From Haloimpatiens massiliensis (GTDB lineage Bacteria > Bacillota > Clostridia > Clostridiales > Clostridiaceae), in NCBI RefSeq assembly GCF_900184255.1, contig NZ_LT854640.1, forward strand, positions 2,172,877 through 2,236,876: a DNA stretch of 64,000 nt. Direction: 5' to 3'. Positions 18,156 through 27,619 of this stretch are shown here, in pieces. The translations under genes were made by a program, and so were the position numbers. Below the pieces are notes generated by a model, which did not search any database, was not told where the DNA came from, and saw only the letters and a list, made by a program, of their open reading frames with translations. Each line of letters opens with the position of its first letter. Positions within the stretch are counted from its first letter, which is position 1.

Positions 18156-18178
18156 CCGCTAAGCAAAAATGCTAGCGG
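18156..18178 (-). terminator. Terminator of the 52-aa peptide gene
   Basis: Minus strand CCGCTAGC ATTTTT GCTTAGCGG followed by TTTTTTAG, a near-ideal intrinsic terminator. Confidence 0.85.
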
Positions 18179-18225
18179 CAATAAATTCCATATATTTTAT
18201 ATAAACTAAATAAATTTAAATTAAT

Positions 18226-18384
18226 TTATAAATTATGAATTTCAGCAAATACATTTTTACTCTCTTTCAGTATACTACTATATGTAATTTTAGACGCACT
18301 TCTCCCATTAAAATTAAAATTCGCTTTTAAATTAGCATTTCCTATAACATTAGAATTTTCATATACCAAAAGTTGTAAAAACAT
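18226..18384 (-). CDS. Small protein (52 aa), unknown function
   Basis: Not recognised. It begins MFLQLLVYENSNVIGNANLK and has a polar middle and end (FNFNGRSASKITYSSILKES) with no TM helix or Cys. Expression signals are complete: TTTACT-17-TATAAT promoter at 18459-18431, AAGGAGG RBS 7 nt before the ATG, and an intrinsic terminator 48 bp past the stop. Size and composition would suit a small cytoplasmic regulator or structural peptide. It is too short for most gene callers and could be unannotated in relatives. Confidence 0.6.
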   Translation of the reverse strand: MFLQLLVYENSNVIGNANLKANFNFNGRSASKITYSSILKESKNVFAEIHNL

Positions 18385-18430
18385 ACTTACACCTCCTTCA
18401 TATTCATAATTTTATAATATTACAAAATTT

Positions 18431-18459
18431 ATTATACTCTCTAAAATAACATTAGTAAA
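18431..18459 (-). promoter_or_regulatory. Promoter of the 52-aa peptide gene
   Basis: Minus strand TTTACT (18459-18454), 17 nt, TATAAT (18436-18431). Confidence 0.6.
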
Positions 18460-18932
18460 GTTTTTTTAATCCATTCACAAAAATTGTTTAATTATCGTAC
18501 AAATCAAATAATATTCTTATAACATAATATTATTTGGATGGGTTTCACCATAGCACTTGTTCCACTTATACTCGCTTTATCTAAATTTAAACACCTATTA
18601 CTTAAATTTTCTCAAAGTTATCAAATTGTACTGTTTAACTATTTTTATAAAAGTCTTTAAATGTCTTTATGAAGCTATTTTAATACTAAAATGAAGCTTA
18701 ATTGCAAGAAATATTATAATAGTTAGTCGTATAATAAAATATTATGTACATATATAGTACACATGATTGAAAACGTATTCTTAGCTTCTTTCATTTGTCT
18801 AAAAAAGTAATTATTTGCACTTAAATTATTCATATCTTGTAAATCTCTATGGCCATTAGTTCAAACATAGATTTTGTTAATAATTTATTTACTTTTTGCG
18901 CCTAAATTTTTTATATTTTTTGAATTTATCTA

Positions 18933-18961
18933 TTGATAATAATTCATTTTTCTTGTATAAT
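18933..18961 (+). promoter_or_regulatory. Promoter of candidate sRNA
   Basis: TTGATA (18933-18938), exactly 17 nt, TATAAT (18956-18961). No ORF with an RBS follows before the terminator at 19093. Confidence 0.7.
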
Positions 18962-18967
18962 TAAATT

Positions 18968-19124
18968 ACAGTAAAGCTATTTTCATAAATGTGTGAAATG
19001 TTTAGTTTCTCCATTTAGCATTTCCCTTGAAAATTGTTTTCCTTAACAATTATTCCCCTCAAATTTCTAATTATTAGAAATTTAACCCCCTTAGGAAGCC
19101 AGAGCGTAGGGCTTCCTTTTTTTA
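18968..19124 (+). ncRNA. Candidate trans-acting sRNA with C-rich anti-Shine-Dalgarno motifs
   Basis: A ~157-nt transcript is predicted between a good promoter and the intrinsic terminator AGGAAGCC-loop-GGCTTCCT-TTTTTT at 19093-19122. It carries four C-rich stretches (TTTCCCTTG, TTTTCCTT, TTCCCCTC, AACCCCCTT) set between or in loops of small hairpins (AATTGTT..AACAATT; AAATTTCTAA..TTAGAAATTT). Firmicute sRNAs of the UCCC type (S. aureus RsaE, Listeria LhrC) use such motifs to bind ribosome binding sites. Family membership is not claimed. The rest of the 18460-19373 gap shows nothing further. Confidence 0.6.
19093..19122 (+). terminator. Terminator of candidate sRNA
   Basis: AGGAAGCC / GGCTTCCT stem with a 9-nt loop and a T6 tract, on the strand opposite the upstream genes and with no plus-strand ORF before it. 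Confidence 0.85.
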
Positions 19125-19373
19125 TGATCTTTTTTATAGTATCCTTTTACTTTTTTGTCAATTCTTAATCTCTAATTTCCAATACTTTAATTATTGTAAT
19201 ACTTTTGTAATACTTTTTTATAATTTTGTAACTCATTAAAGCTTTATATTTATTAAATTATTATAATAAGATACTTTTTAGCGCACACAGAAATCCTGTT
19301 AGGGGTTACTTATATCTTTATGAAAGTATATAATTAATATATAAATGAAATTATAAGTTTGAGGTGTTTTATA

Positions 19374-20078
19374 ATGGTAGAAAAAATATTAGTAGTAGAA
19401 GACGAGAGCTCCATAAGAGGATTCTTAAAAATAAATTTACAAAGAAATAATTTTCAAGTTATAGAAGCTGAAACAGGAGAACAGGGCATACAAAAAGCTT
19501 TCATGGAAAGACCTCAGATAGCCTTATTAGATGTAATGCTTCCTGGAATAAATGGCTTTGAAGTTTGTAGAAAACTTAGAGAAAAATTTCCTCATATGGG
19601 AATAATAATGCTAACAGCCAAAGGTCAAGATATGGATAAAATAATGGGATTAGAATTTGGAGCTGACGACTATGTAGTTAAACCTTTTAATCCATTAGAA
19701 TTAGTTTTAAGAATAAAAGCCCTTTTAAGAAGAATTGAAGAAAAAGATGGCGATATCAAAGATAACACTATAATAGAGTTCTATCCTTTTAAATTAGATA
19801 CTTATTCTCAAAAAGCTTACAAAAATGGATTAGAACTAGATTTAACTCCTAAAGAATATATGATTTTAAAAATATTTATTGAAAACCCCGGCAAGGCATT
19901 TAGCCGAGACGAATTATTAAATACAATTTGGGGGTTAGATTTTATAGGCGATACAAAAATCGTAGATGTAAATATAAGACGTCTCAGAACAAAAATAGAA
20001 GAATGTTCCTCCAATCCTAAATATATAGAAACTGTATGGGGAACAGGTTATAGGTGGAATAAAAATGAACAGCATTAA
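19374..20078 (+). CDS. OmpR/PhoB-family response regulator
   Basis: A 234-residue transcription factor with a receiver domain (1-~118; acidic pair Glu9/Asp10, phosphorylation site Asp53 in LLDVML, Thr in MLTAKG, Lys in VVKPFNP) and a C-terminal winged helix (LDLTPKEYMILKIFIENPGK, VNIRRLRTKIE, ETVWGTGYRW). The start is the ATG with GAGGTG 7 nt upstream, not the earlier TTG. Its last codons overlap the kinase gene by 14 bp, so the two are translationally coupled. Target genes are not evident; the downstream lipoprotein-like gene in the same operon is a candidate. Confidence 0.95.
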   Translation: MVEKILVVEDESSIRGFLKINLQRNNFQVIEAETGEQGIQKAFMERPQIALLDVMLPGINGFEVCRKLREKFPHMGIIMLTAKGQDMDKIMGLEFGADDYVVKPFNPLELVLRIKALLRRIEEKDGDIKDNTIIEFYPFKLDTYSQKAYKNGLELDLTPKEYMILKIFIENPGKAFSRDELLNTIWGLDFIGDTKIVDVNIRRLRTKIEECSSNPKYIETVWGTGYRWNKNEQH

Positions 20079-21453
20079 AAAACGTCTTAGTTTAAATTTT
20101 CTAACTGTAATTTTTATAACTGTAGCCATATTTGAAACGCTTATTATAAGTGGTACTAAACAATATTATTATAAAAACATAGAGGACTCACTTACTAATC
20201 AAGTAAAAATCTCCTCTGAATTTTATACAAAATATTTTTCAAATTCATCTTTAAAGGAAAATGTTCAAGAAAATGTAGATGCGTTTTGGAAACAAACTTC
20301 AGCTCAAGTTCAAATAATAGATGAAAAAGGAAATATACTAATGGATTCTATAGGTGTAATTCCTTCTGAAATAATTAATGATGAATCCTTTAAAAGTGCT
20401 CTTGATGGTAACCTAGGGAAATGGCATGGTAATGTACCCTATTCTAAGCATAAAGTATTTTCTGTAACCTACCCTTTAAAATCCAATAATAAAATAGTAG
20501 GTGCCCTTAGATTTATAACTTCTTTGGCACCCGTGGACAAAGAAATTTTTGCTATATCAATGATTCTATCCGCTATTGGATTTATTACTTTGTTTACAGC
20601 CCTAGTTGTAAGTATATTTATGTCTAATACAATAGTAGGACCTATAAAAAGCTTAACAGATGTAGCACAAAAAATGGCTGGTGGAGACTTAAAAGTACGT
20701 AATACTAAGATATATGACGATGAGGTTGGTAAACTTTCCGATACCCTAAATTACATGGCAGATGAAATACTAAAAAAAGAACAGCTAAAGAATGAATTTA
20801 TATCGTCTGTCTCCCACGAACTAAGAACTCCCTTGACTTCTATAAAGGGTTGGGCTATAACCTTAAAAACTGATGAATTAGATGATAAAAACCTTATAAG
20901 GGATGGCCTTCAAATAATAGAAGAAGAAAGTGAACGTCTTACTAACATGGTAGAAGAACTTTTAGATTTTTCAAAATTTGTATCTGGTAAAATTACTTTA
21001 AATAAAGAAATGGTAGATATTAATATATTGCTAGAATACATTAGAAAACAAATGAGTCCTCGTGCTAATAGAGATAATATTAATTTTATAGTTAAAAAAA
21101 TTGAGAATGTTCCAACTGTAGCTATGGATCCTAATAGAATAAAGCAGGTACTTTTAAATCTTATAGATAATGCTTTTAATTTCACACCAGAAGGTGGTAC
21201 AGTAACAGTTTGGACAGAAATTCAAAATAAATATCTAATACTTCATGTGGACGACACTGGCTATGGCATAAGTGAAGATGATCTTCCAAAAATTAAAGAA
21301 AAATTTTACAAAGGTAAAAGTAGCAAATCTAAAAATGGAATAGGATTATCTATATGCGATGAGATAATAAAGCTACATAATGGATTTTTCATCATAACCA
21401 GTGAGCTTAATATTGGAACAAACATTTCTGTTAAGCTTCCAATAGAAATTTAA
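20065..21453 (+). CDS. Sensor histidine kinase, PhoR/ResE-like
   Basis: A 462-residue membrane kinase: TM1 (about 11-31), ~130-residue extracytoplasmic sensor, TM2 (about 165-190), HAMP (VGPIKSLTDVAQKMAGGDL), HisKA with His251 in SHELRTPLTSI, and HATPase_c with N box LIDNAFNF, G1 VDDTGYGIS and G2 KNGIGLSIC. All catalytic boxes are intact. Partner of the overlapping response regulator. The sensor domain has no signature I recognise, so the stimulus is unknown. RBS AGGTGG lies within the end of the regulator gene. Confidence 0.95.
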   Translation: MNSIKKRLSLNFLTVIFITVAIFETLIISGTKQYYYKNIEDSLTNQVKISSEFYTKYFSNSSLKENVQENVDAFWKQTSAQVQIIDEKGNILMDSIGVIPSEIINDESFKSALDGNLGKWHGNVPYSKHKVFSVTYPLKSNNKIVGALRFITSLAPVDKEIFAISMILSAIGFITLFTALVVSIFMSNTIVGPIKSLTDVAQKMAGGDLKVRNTKIYDDEVGKLSDTLNYMADEILKKEQLKNEFISSVSHELRTPLTSIKGWAITLKTDELDDKNLIRDGLQIIEEESERLTNMVEELLDFSKFVSGKITLNKEMVDINILLEYIRKQMSPRANRDNINFIVKKIENVPTVAMDPNRIKQVLLNLIDNAFNFTPEGGTVTVWTEIQNKYLILHVDDTGYGISEDDLPKIKEKFYKGKSSKSKNGIGLSICDEIIKLHNGFFIITSELNIGTNISVKLPIEI

Positions 21454-21485
21454 TTTCGAAAAAATACACAGGGAGATAATATACA

Positions 21486-22979
21486 ATGAAGAAAAAGGAA
21501 GTACTTATACCTATTTTAATAATCATATTATTACTAGGGTTTTTTACACAATCTTGTAAATTTCCCAACATTAATCCCAAGGAAAAAATAACTGCGCCTA
21601 AAAACAAGCTTATTCCTATACAAGGAACTTGGAAAGTGGTGGATTATAAAACTCCTAATAAAAATATTAAACCTAATAAATCTACTATAGGAAAAACAGC
21701 AGAATTCAATGAAAAAGGAGCTATATTTTCAGATGAAGCTTGTAAATATCCTAAATATAAAGTTAAAGTAGTAAACGCCGTTGACTATTTATTTTATAAC
21801 TATAAAGTAGTACCAAAGGATTTAGGTATAAAAAAAGATAAAATAGAAATTATTTCTGTAACCTGTAATGAGAATCTTTTCTATGATTTTATACTTATAG
21901 ATAAAAATAAACTTTTAATTTATATGGATGAAACATTCTTTATACTACAAAAAATTTCTGACGACACTAAAAATGTAGAAAAAATACAAAATAACACTAC
22001 TTATAAAAATAAAAATGTCAGTGAAGATTCTCAGCTTAATTCAGGAGTTTTCATTGGACTTCGCTCTGAAAGTTCAGATATATCAAATTCTCCTTCAACT
22101 TATAGAACAATCTGGATTTCATCAAAAGATAAAAAAACAACTAATATTTTAGAACACAAAGGAATATTTTTTCCTAGAAAAACTGGTTTTTGGTCTATAG
22201 ATGTAAATAGAATTTCAACAAAAGGTATTATAGAAGATGCTATAGACTCTCATACAGTAGATGGTAGTGATAATAAAAACTCTAAACTGATTAAACTTCC
22301 TTTTAAAAGTTCTAAACAAAATTTATTTAGAAATATTTTATTTATATCTAATGATTATATAGGCACTGAATATTCCATAGGCTCTGTGTATAATAATACT
22401 TTAAATAAACTTCAAGTACTACCAGTAGATAACTTAGAAAATAAAAAAGGAATAAAAATATCTGACCTAGTGGGCAACATAGGCTCTGGAATTTTAAAAG
22501 ATAGTATAAATTCTTTTTTATCTGTACGTAGTGACAAAAAACAAGCTTTTCAACAACAAATTATTGATGAAGAAAACTTTAGGTTATCCAGAAGAAATGG
22601 TCATTGGATTATGATGGGAAGATTGAATTCTACTGAAAATCAAAATGACTATATAGATTTTGACTTAAACGTTTTTCCTCCTAAGAAACTTTTAACTTAC
22701 GATGAATTATCCTTGTCTTGGAGTGATGTAAAAAACAATATTCCTAGTGCCACAGATGTATTTACTTCACCAAATGGAGATATAGCCCTAGTAGTTTCTA
22801 GAAACAATCTTTATATTTACTCTATAGAAAACAGAACTCTATCTTCAGAGGCCATAGAAGAAATCCCTATTAAGGGGAATGAATCAATAATCATGGCAGA
22901 GTGGGCTACTGGAGACTATGTAGAAAAATGGACTCAAAGCTTTAGGGACTTTATAAAAAGTGAAAAAAGTAAAAAATGA
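21486..22979 (+). CDS. Membrane-anchored or lipoprotein of unknown function in the two-component operon
   Basis: Not recognised. 497 residues: an N-terminal hydrophobic helix ending TQSC at Cys24 (a weak lipobox, since -3 is Thr), then a Lys/Asn-rich extracellular region. The middle (FIGLRSESSD, TYRTIWISSKD) and the end (FTSPNGDIALVVSRNNLYIYSI) look like beta-strand repeats of the propeller type, but no family is assigned. It starts 32 bp after the kinase with RBS AGGGAGA and shares the terminator at 22982. Position suggests an accessory sensor, or an output gene of the two-component system. Confidence 0.75.
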   Translation: MKKKEVLIPILIIILLLGFFTQSCKFPNINPKEKITAPKNKLIPIQGTWKVVDYKTPNKNIKPNKSTIGKTAEFNEKGAIFSDEACKYPKYKVKVVNAVDYLFYNYKVVPKDLGIKKDKIEIISVTCNENLFYDFILIDKNKLLIYMDETFFILQKISDDTKNVEKIQNNTTYKNKNVSEDSQLNSGVFIGLRSESSDISNSPSTYRTIWISSKDKKTTNILEHKGIFFPRKTGFWSIDVNRISTKGIIEDAIDSHTVDGSDNKNSKLIKLPFKSSKQNLFRNILFISNDYIGTEYSIGSVYNNTLNKLQVLPVDNLENKKGIKISDLVGNIGSGILKDSINSFLSVRSDKKQAFQQQIIDEENFRLSRRNGHWIMMGRLNSTENQNDYIDFDLNVFPPKKLLTYDELSLSWSDVKNNIPSATDVFTSPNGDIALVVSRNNLYIYSIENRTLSSEAIEEIPIKGNESIIMAEWATGDYVEKWTQSFRDFIKSEKSKK

Positions 22980-22981
22980 TT

Positions 22982-23026
22982 AAAAGCTAGAGTATTCCTT
23001 TTATAAGAATAACTCTAGCTTTTTTA
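22982..23026. terminator. Bidirectional terminator between the two-component operon and cobQ
   Basis: AAAAGCTAGAGT...ACTCTAGCTTTTTT with inner ATTCCTTTTATAAGAAT pairing, located between convergent genes. Confidence 0.85.
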
Positions 23027-23109
23027 ATTGCAAATTACTAATCTTCTTTTATCTAGCCCTCTAGCACACTGATAAACTAGTCCACTAAAAACATAAATTA
23101 CTTCTCAAT

Positions 23110-24612
23110 TTATGCTTGTTTCACCCCTACTATTTTGTATACCTGCTCCATATCTAGATTTTCTCTAACTATATCTGCTAATTTATCTAGTTCCTTTTCC
23201 CTTAAGCTTTCATATTCATTAACAACTTTATGCTGTAATCCTTTTTTCATTCTCAAGGTATTTACCACATAATCCCTAAAGCTTAATCCATCAAAAACTC
23301 CGTGTATATATGTACCCATTACATTCCCTTTATCATTTATAGCCCCATCAAATACATCTACCTTTTCTCCATTTCTATCCTTTATTTTGAAAAGCGGCTT
23401 GCACCCCTCACCATAGGAGCTTATGCCCATGTGTATCTCATAGCCATAGACCGTTTTGTCTGTAATTTTGTGTCCTTCCAATTCCTGTAGAAGTTCCGCA
23501 TTTACCCTAGTGGTAACCTTCTCCTTTTCAAATGTAGTAGTCATATTCAAAAGTCCCATGCCCTTTACTTCCTTTACCGCTGTCTCCACTTCATATGGAT
23601 CTTTAAGCAAATCCCCTAGCATTTGATATCCTCCACATATGCCTATGACCATTCCAGTTTCACTGTACTTTTTAATTTTATCTTCTAGTCCATTTTTTCT
23701 TAAAGAAATCAAGTCTTCTATAGTATTCTTACTTCCTGGTATTATTAAAAGATCTGGATTTCCAAACTCTTCTATCGTTTCAACAAATCTTACTGAAACA
23801 TCCTCTTCATTTTTAAGTGCATCTAAATCTGTAAAGTTTGATATATGTGGAAGCTTAATTACAGCCACATCAATATCTCCTTTAATTTCTTTGTTGAAAC
23901 TTACAGCTCCATCTTCATCTTCTAGTGCTAACCTAAAATGTGGAATCACGCCAAAGCATGGTATTTTTATTATATCTTCTAACATATTAAGGCCAGGTTT
24001 TAATATTTCCACGTCTCCTCTAAATTTATTTATTATAGTTCCTTTTACTCTCTTTCTCTCTTCATCATTAAGAAGAAGCATCGTTCCTGCCAGTGAAGCA
24101 AAAACTCCCCCCTTATCTATATCTCCTACTAAAAGTACAGGAGCATCTATAAGCTCCGCCATACCCATATTGACTATATCTCTATCTCTTAAATTTATCT
24201 CAGCAGGGCTACCAGCACCTTCCATTACCACTATGTCAAACTCTTCCTCTAATTCTTCAAAATGCTCTTTTAACATATCTTTAAATTCCAATTTCATGTT
24301 ATGGTATTCCATAGCGGTACTATTTCCATAGACCTTACCATTAACTATTATCTGACACTTTTTATCAGATGTAGGTTTTAAAAGAATAGGATTCATATAT
24401 ACTTCTGGTTCAAGTCCTGCAGCATAAGCCTGGAGTACCTGTGCCCTCCCCATTTCCTTTCCGTCTAATGTTATGTATGAATTTAAAGACATATTTTGTG
24501 ATTTAAACGGACAAACCTTATATCCATCTTGCTTAAATATTCTACATAAAGCTGCTACTAATATACTCTTACCTACTGAAGATGCTGTTCCCTGAATCAT
24601 TATTTTAGCCAT
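23110..24612 (-). CDS. cobQ: Cobyric acid synthase
   Basis: Amidates side chains b, d, e and g of adenosylcobyrinic a,c-diamide using glutamine and ATP (CobQ/CbiP). 500 residues. The N-terminal dethiobiotin-synthetase-like P-loop domain has GTASSVGKS and PFKSQNMSLNS; the C-terminal class I glutamine amidotransferase-like domain has GICGGYQMLG (nucleophile Cys) and TYIHGVFD (His). RBS AGAGGGGGAA is 7 nt from the ATG. It stands alone rather than in a cobalamin operon. No B12 riboswitch was recognised in the 640-bp upstream gap. Confidence 0.96.
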   Translation of the reverse strand: MAKIMIQGTASSVGKSILVAALCRIFKQDGYKVCPFKSQNMSLNSYITLDGKEMGRAQVLQAYAAGLEPEVYMNPILLKPTSDKKCQIIVNGKVYGNSTAMEYHNMKLEFKDMLKEHFEELEEEFDIVVMEGAGSPAEINLRDRDIVNMGMAELIDAPVLLVGDIDKGGVFASLAGTMLLLNDEERKRVKGTIINKFRGDVEILKPGLNMLEDIIKIPCFGVIPHFRLALEDEDGAVSFNKEIKGDIDVAVIKLPHISNFTDLDALKNEEDVSVRFVETIEEFGNPDLLIIPGSKNTIEDLISLRKNGLEDKIKKYSETGMVIGICGGYQMLGDLLKDPYEVETAVKEVKGMGLLNMTTTFEKEKVTTRVNAELLQELEGHKITDKTVYGYEIHMGISSYGEGCKPLFKIKDRNGEKVDVFDGAINDKGNVMGTYIHGVFDGLSFRDYVVNTLRMKKGLQHKVVNEYESLREKELDKLADIVRENLDMEQVYKIVGVKQA

Positions 24613-24799
24613 AAATTTTCCCCCTCTATTAGTTTGTTTATAATTTGATGTTAAAACTTAATTATATTACCTAGCTATTCTCTATTTACAACTCTCACTT
24701 GTATTTTTAACTTCTACTACAAAATAAATTTAAATATGATTTTTATATTTTTAAATCTTTATAAAGATTATGGATTTCTTATATTAAAAATTTACGTCA

Positions 24800-24962
24800 T
24801 TAGGTACATGAAAATAAATAACAAGTCAAAGATGCTGGTATATTTTGTGTCAGACAAGGAAGCAGGTTCCGCCGCTAGTAGAACTATCGGTGGGTTCTGC
24901 TGACGCAGTATGACGCAAAATAGATTAGCATACTGACTTGTTATTTATTTCAATGTGCCTTA
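24800..24962. mobile_element. Palindromic MITE, family 2, copy 2
   Basis: A 163-bp element with ~29-bp imperfect inverted ends (TTAGGTACATGAAAATAAAT and TAAGGCACATTGAAATAAAT, both followed by AACAAGTCA). Internal hairpins centre on GGTTCCGCC...GGTGGGTTCTG. It differs at only a few positions from 52872-53034, so it is recent. It sits in the 640-bp gap between the divergent cobQ and TPR genes; the rest of that gap is featureless AT-rich sequence. Confidence 0.85.
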
Positions 24963-25263
24963 CATTTCAAATTCTTATATACTTTTCACTCTTTCTAATT
25001 TTTATATTAACAATTTACCCTTGATATTGCAATACTTTGTAAAGTATCTATATCTGCTATATTATACTTAACTACTTCACTTGCTTACACTTTTCCTTTA
25101 AACATTAGATTATCAAATAGCTTAAATTTATTTACAATACTCTGTAAATTTTCTGTAACACATATTTCTGTTATTTATTGTATTATTAATGTAGTATATT
25201 TGAATTTATTAATAAATTGTTTTAAAATAGTAATTAAGATTAAACTTTATCGAGGTGATTAAC

Positions 25264-26124
25264 ATGTATAGTAAAAAATTAGCTAAGTTAACACTTCCTT
25301 TAGCCTTTTGCTTTATTTTATCTATTGGAGGCATTTTTATGCCTACTAATTATAAAACAGCAAATGCATTTGGAACTAAAATTTCTATAGAAAATTTAAT
25401 AGAATTTTTAAATATATCTTTTCCTTCTAAGGACAACAAAAAATCTTCTCATATAAAAGCTTCTTCTTATTCAATAAATGAAGATATTAATGGGGATGGA
25501 GAGAAAGAACTTATTATATGGAATCACGATACTAGAGATGCGTACAAAGTAGAAGTATTAAAGAAAAATGGTTCTGACTATGTGGACGACCCTCTAATGT
25601 ATCCTTATTATTTTCAAAACGTAGTTAACTACTATAAAGCTCAAATTAAAAAACCCTATAATAGCAAGAGCCCTATAATGTGGTATTATCTAAGTGACGC
25701 TGAACTAAAGATAAATAATCCCAAAGAAGCACTTCTTTCTATTGAACAAGGAATATCTAATCTTAAAAATAACGATAGCGTCTTATATGGAATGTTTTTA
25801 TCTCTTAGAGGAGAAGCTTTAAGACGCCTCGGTGATTATGAAGCTGCCTTAAAAAGCTTAGATAAAGCCATGAGTTCACTAGTATCATCTAAATTTAGTG
25901 ACAATGAAAGTATTATAAATACTTATTTTTATATTGGGAAAACTCTAGATTCCATTGGTTATGATGAAGTTCAAAAAGAATATTACACAGCCGCCTTATC
26001 TCTTTCAGCAAAAGAATATGGTGCTAATTCTAAAAATTATAATAAAATAACCTATAAAATTCAAAGAAGATTAAACAAAATATCATGCACTCCTAAAGTA
26101 AGCGGACAAAAACTGGTTAAATAA
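25264..26124 (+). CDS. Secreted or membrane-anchored TPR protein
   Basis: 286 residues beginning MYSKKLAKLTLPLAFCFILS, a signal peptide or N-terminal anchor of about 36 residues (possible cleavage near ANAFG). An EF-like acidic motif DINGDGEKELI follows at about 75-85, and then three or four tetratricopeptide-type helical repeats (YYLSDAELKINNPKEALLSI, LRGEALRRLGDYEAALKSL, YFYIGKTLDSIGYDEVQKEY). The start is the ATG after RBS GAGGTG. TPRs mediate protein contacts; the partner is unknown. Monocistronic with its own terminator. Confidence 0.8.
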   Translation: MYSKKLAKLTLPLAFCFILSIGGIFMPTNYKTANAFGTKISIENLIEFLNISFPSKDNKKSSHIKASSYSINEDINGDGEKELIIWNHDTRDAYKVEVLKKNGSDYVDDPLMYPYYFQNVVNYYKAQIKKPYNSKSPIMWYYLSDAELKINNPKEALLSIEQGISNLKNNDSVLYGMFLSLRGEALRRLGDYEAALKSLDKAMSSLVSSKFSDNESIINTYFYIGKTLDSIGYDEVQKEYYTAALSLSAKEYGANSKNYNKITYKIQRRLNKISCTPKVSGQKLVK

Positions 26125-26232
26125 TGAATAAGTATAAATTCACACAAATTTATAAATTTATAATAAAGCATGCATAACATTTTGAAGGAAAGTTAACTTA
26201 TTAAAAACCTATAGGATTGTGAAAAATGAAAA

Positions 26233-26256
26233 AGCACCCTTTTAGGGTGTTCTTGT
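26233..26256 (+). terminator. Terminator of the TPR gene
   Basis: GCACCC TTTTA GGGTGT then TTCTTGTTG; a short stem with a weak U tract. The remaining ~210 bp to the patatin stop show nothing else. Confidence 0.65.
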
Positions 26257-26467
26257 TGTGCAATCTATTTCATTAATATTAAAATTAAGGCATAGAAATA
26301 CTTCATAATCTCCATGCCCTTAAAATTATTATCATAAAAAGCTGTTTACAAATTTTTTTACACTCTCATTAAAAATAATTAGCCGTGCCCTATTTTATTT
26401 ATATATATTCATTTATATTTCAATTCTATTTTTTCTATTATAACTCATTACAATAACTTCATTACAA

Positions 26468-27463
26468 CTATTGTCTTTTCTTACTAAATAAACTTCCTAT
26501 AAAACTATCTATACTAAATTTCACATTGCTCTTTCTTCTAAACCTTTTATTATAATCTTTAAAATTCCAAATTTCTAAAAATCTTTTCCCTGCATAATAT
26601 CCTGCTGTATATAATGCTGCAGCTTTCTCTTTAGTAATATTGAACTCTGTTGATTCTACACCATCCACAGGAATAAATACAGTTCTGGCAACATCCCTTT
26701 CACTGAGTTCTTTGTATATAGAGTATTCACTCATAGTACTAGCTATATCAAATAAAAAGGACATAGGATCATTCTTGCCTTTTGAAGTCAAGCTTTCTTC
26801 CTTCTCTTTTGTTTTAAACTTGAATCCTATTATAGGCGTTTTCATATTATCCGTGTCAAATATATTTATGGGATAATTACAAGTAACTCCTCCATCTACC
26901 ATATAACTAATTTCATTCTTATATTTAAACTCCACTGGCTTAAAGTAAAGAGGTATGCTTATGCTCATTCTCACAGCCTTAGCCACTGAAAATTCTCCTG
27001 GTTCTTCTCCATAATCCACCAAATCATCCGGAAGAACCACTTTTCTCTTTAAAGTTATATCCGAGGTTATAACCCTTAGCTTACTCTCTCCATTTTCCAT
27101 AACATCTTTAAATTTAACTATACCTTTTTTCTCTAAAAGCTCTTTTATCCAGTTTTCAAAATAATCCCCCGAATATATACCCTTATCTCTAAAAATCCCT
27201 AATGCCGCTCCAAATAATGGTATTTTATTAACAGAATCTTTATCTAAGAATTTTATAAAATCCATTTCGGACAATATCTTCTCTAATTCCTTAGCTTTAT
27301 ATCCTGCTATTACAAGTGCTGCTATAATAGCTCCTACAGAAGTTCCTGCTGCCCTTTGCCATATATAATTATGTTCCTCAAAGCTCTTAAGAGCTCCTAC
27401 TATGCCTATTCCTCTTATGCCTCCACCTTCAAAAACAGCCTCTGCTTTTATAAAGCTATTCAT
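26468..27463 (-). CDS. Patatin-like phospholipase
   Basis: 331-residue Ser/Asp-dyad acyl hydrolase of the patatin family (RssA/YlbK type). Motifs: oxyanion loop EGGGIRGIGIVG (residues 12-23), nucleophile elbow GTSVGAI with Ser42, and the DGGV motif with the catalytic Asp near residue 190. Cytoplasmic, with no signal peptide. The C-terminus is basic (RFRRKSNVK), which may aid membrane contact (inference). RBS AGGAGAGGG precedes the ATG. First of the long run of minus-strand genes. Confidence 0.92.
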   Translation of the reverse strand: MNSFIKAEAVFEGGGIRGIGIVGALKSFEEHNYIWQRAAGTSVGAIIAALVIAGYKAKELEKILSEMDFIKFLDKDSVNKIPLFGAALGIFRDKGIYSGDYFENWIKELLEKKGIVKFKDVMENGESKLRVITSDITLKRKVVLPDDLVDYGEEPGEFSVAKAVRMSISIPLYFKPVEFKYKNEISYMVDGGVTCNYPINIFDTDNMKTPIIGFKFKTKEKEESLTSKGKNDPMSFLFDIASTMSEYSIYKELSERDVARTVFIPVDGVESTEFNITKEKAAALYTAGYYAGKRFLEIWNFKDYNKRFRRKSNVKFSIDSFIGSLFSKKRQ

Positions 27464-27619
27464 CTATATCCCTCTCCTATGCTTTTTATTATTATTATAC
27501 AGCATTTTTCTTATAAATGTACAAACTATCGAATAAGCCGGTATAATTTAGTTAAACTACTTTATTAATAATTTCACAAATTTATCAATTCATTTTTATC
27601 TACCACTAAGACTCTCCCC

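Noticed and set aside
23639..24331. 230-codon plus-strand ORF opposite cobQ
   Set aside because: Composition is a shadow of cobQ codons (Ser/Ile/Leu-rich), with no RBS and no family.
24613..25254. Possible cobalamin riboswitch upstream of cobQ
   Set aside because: No B12-box-like GCCACTG motif or structured GC-rich leader is visible; the gap is AT-rich and holds a MITE.
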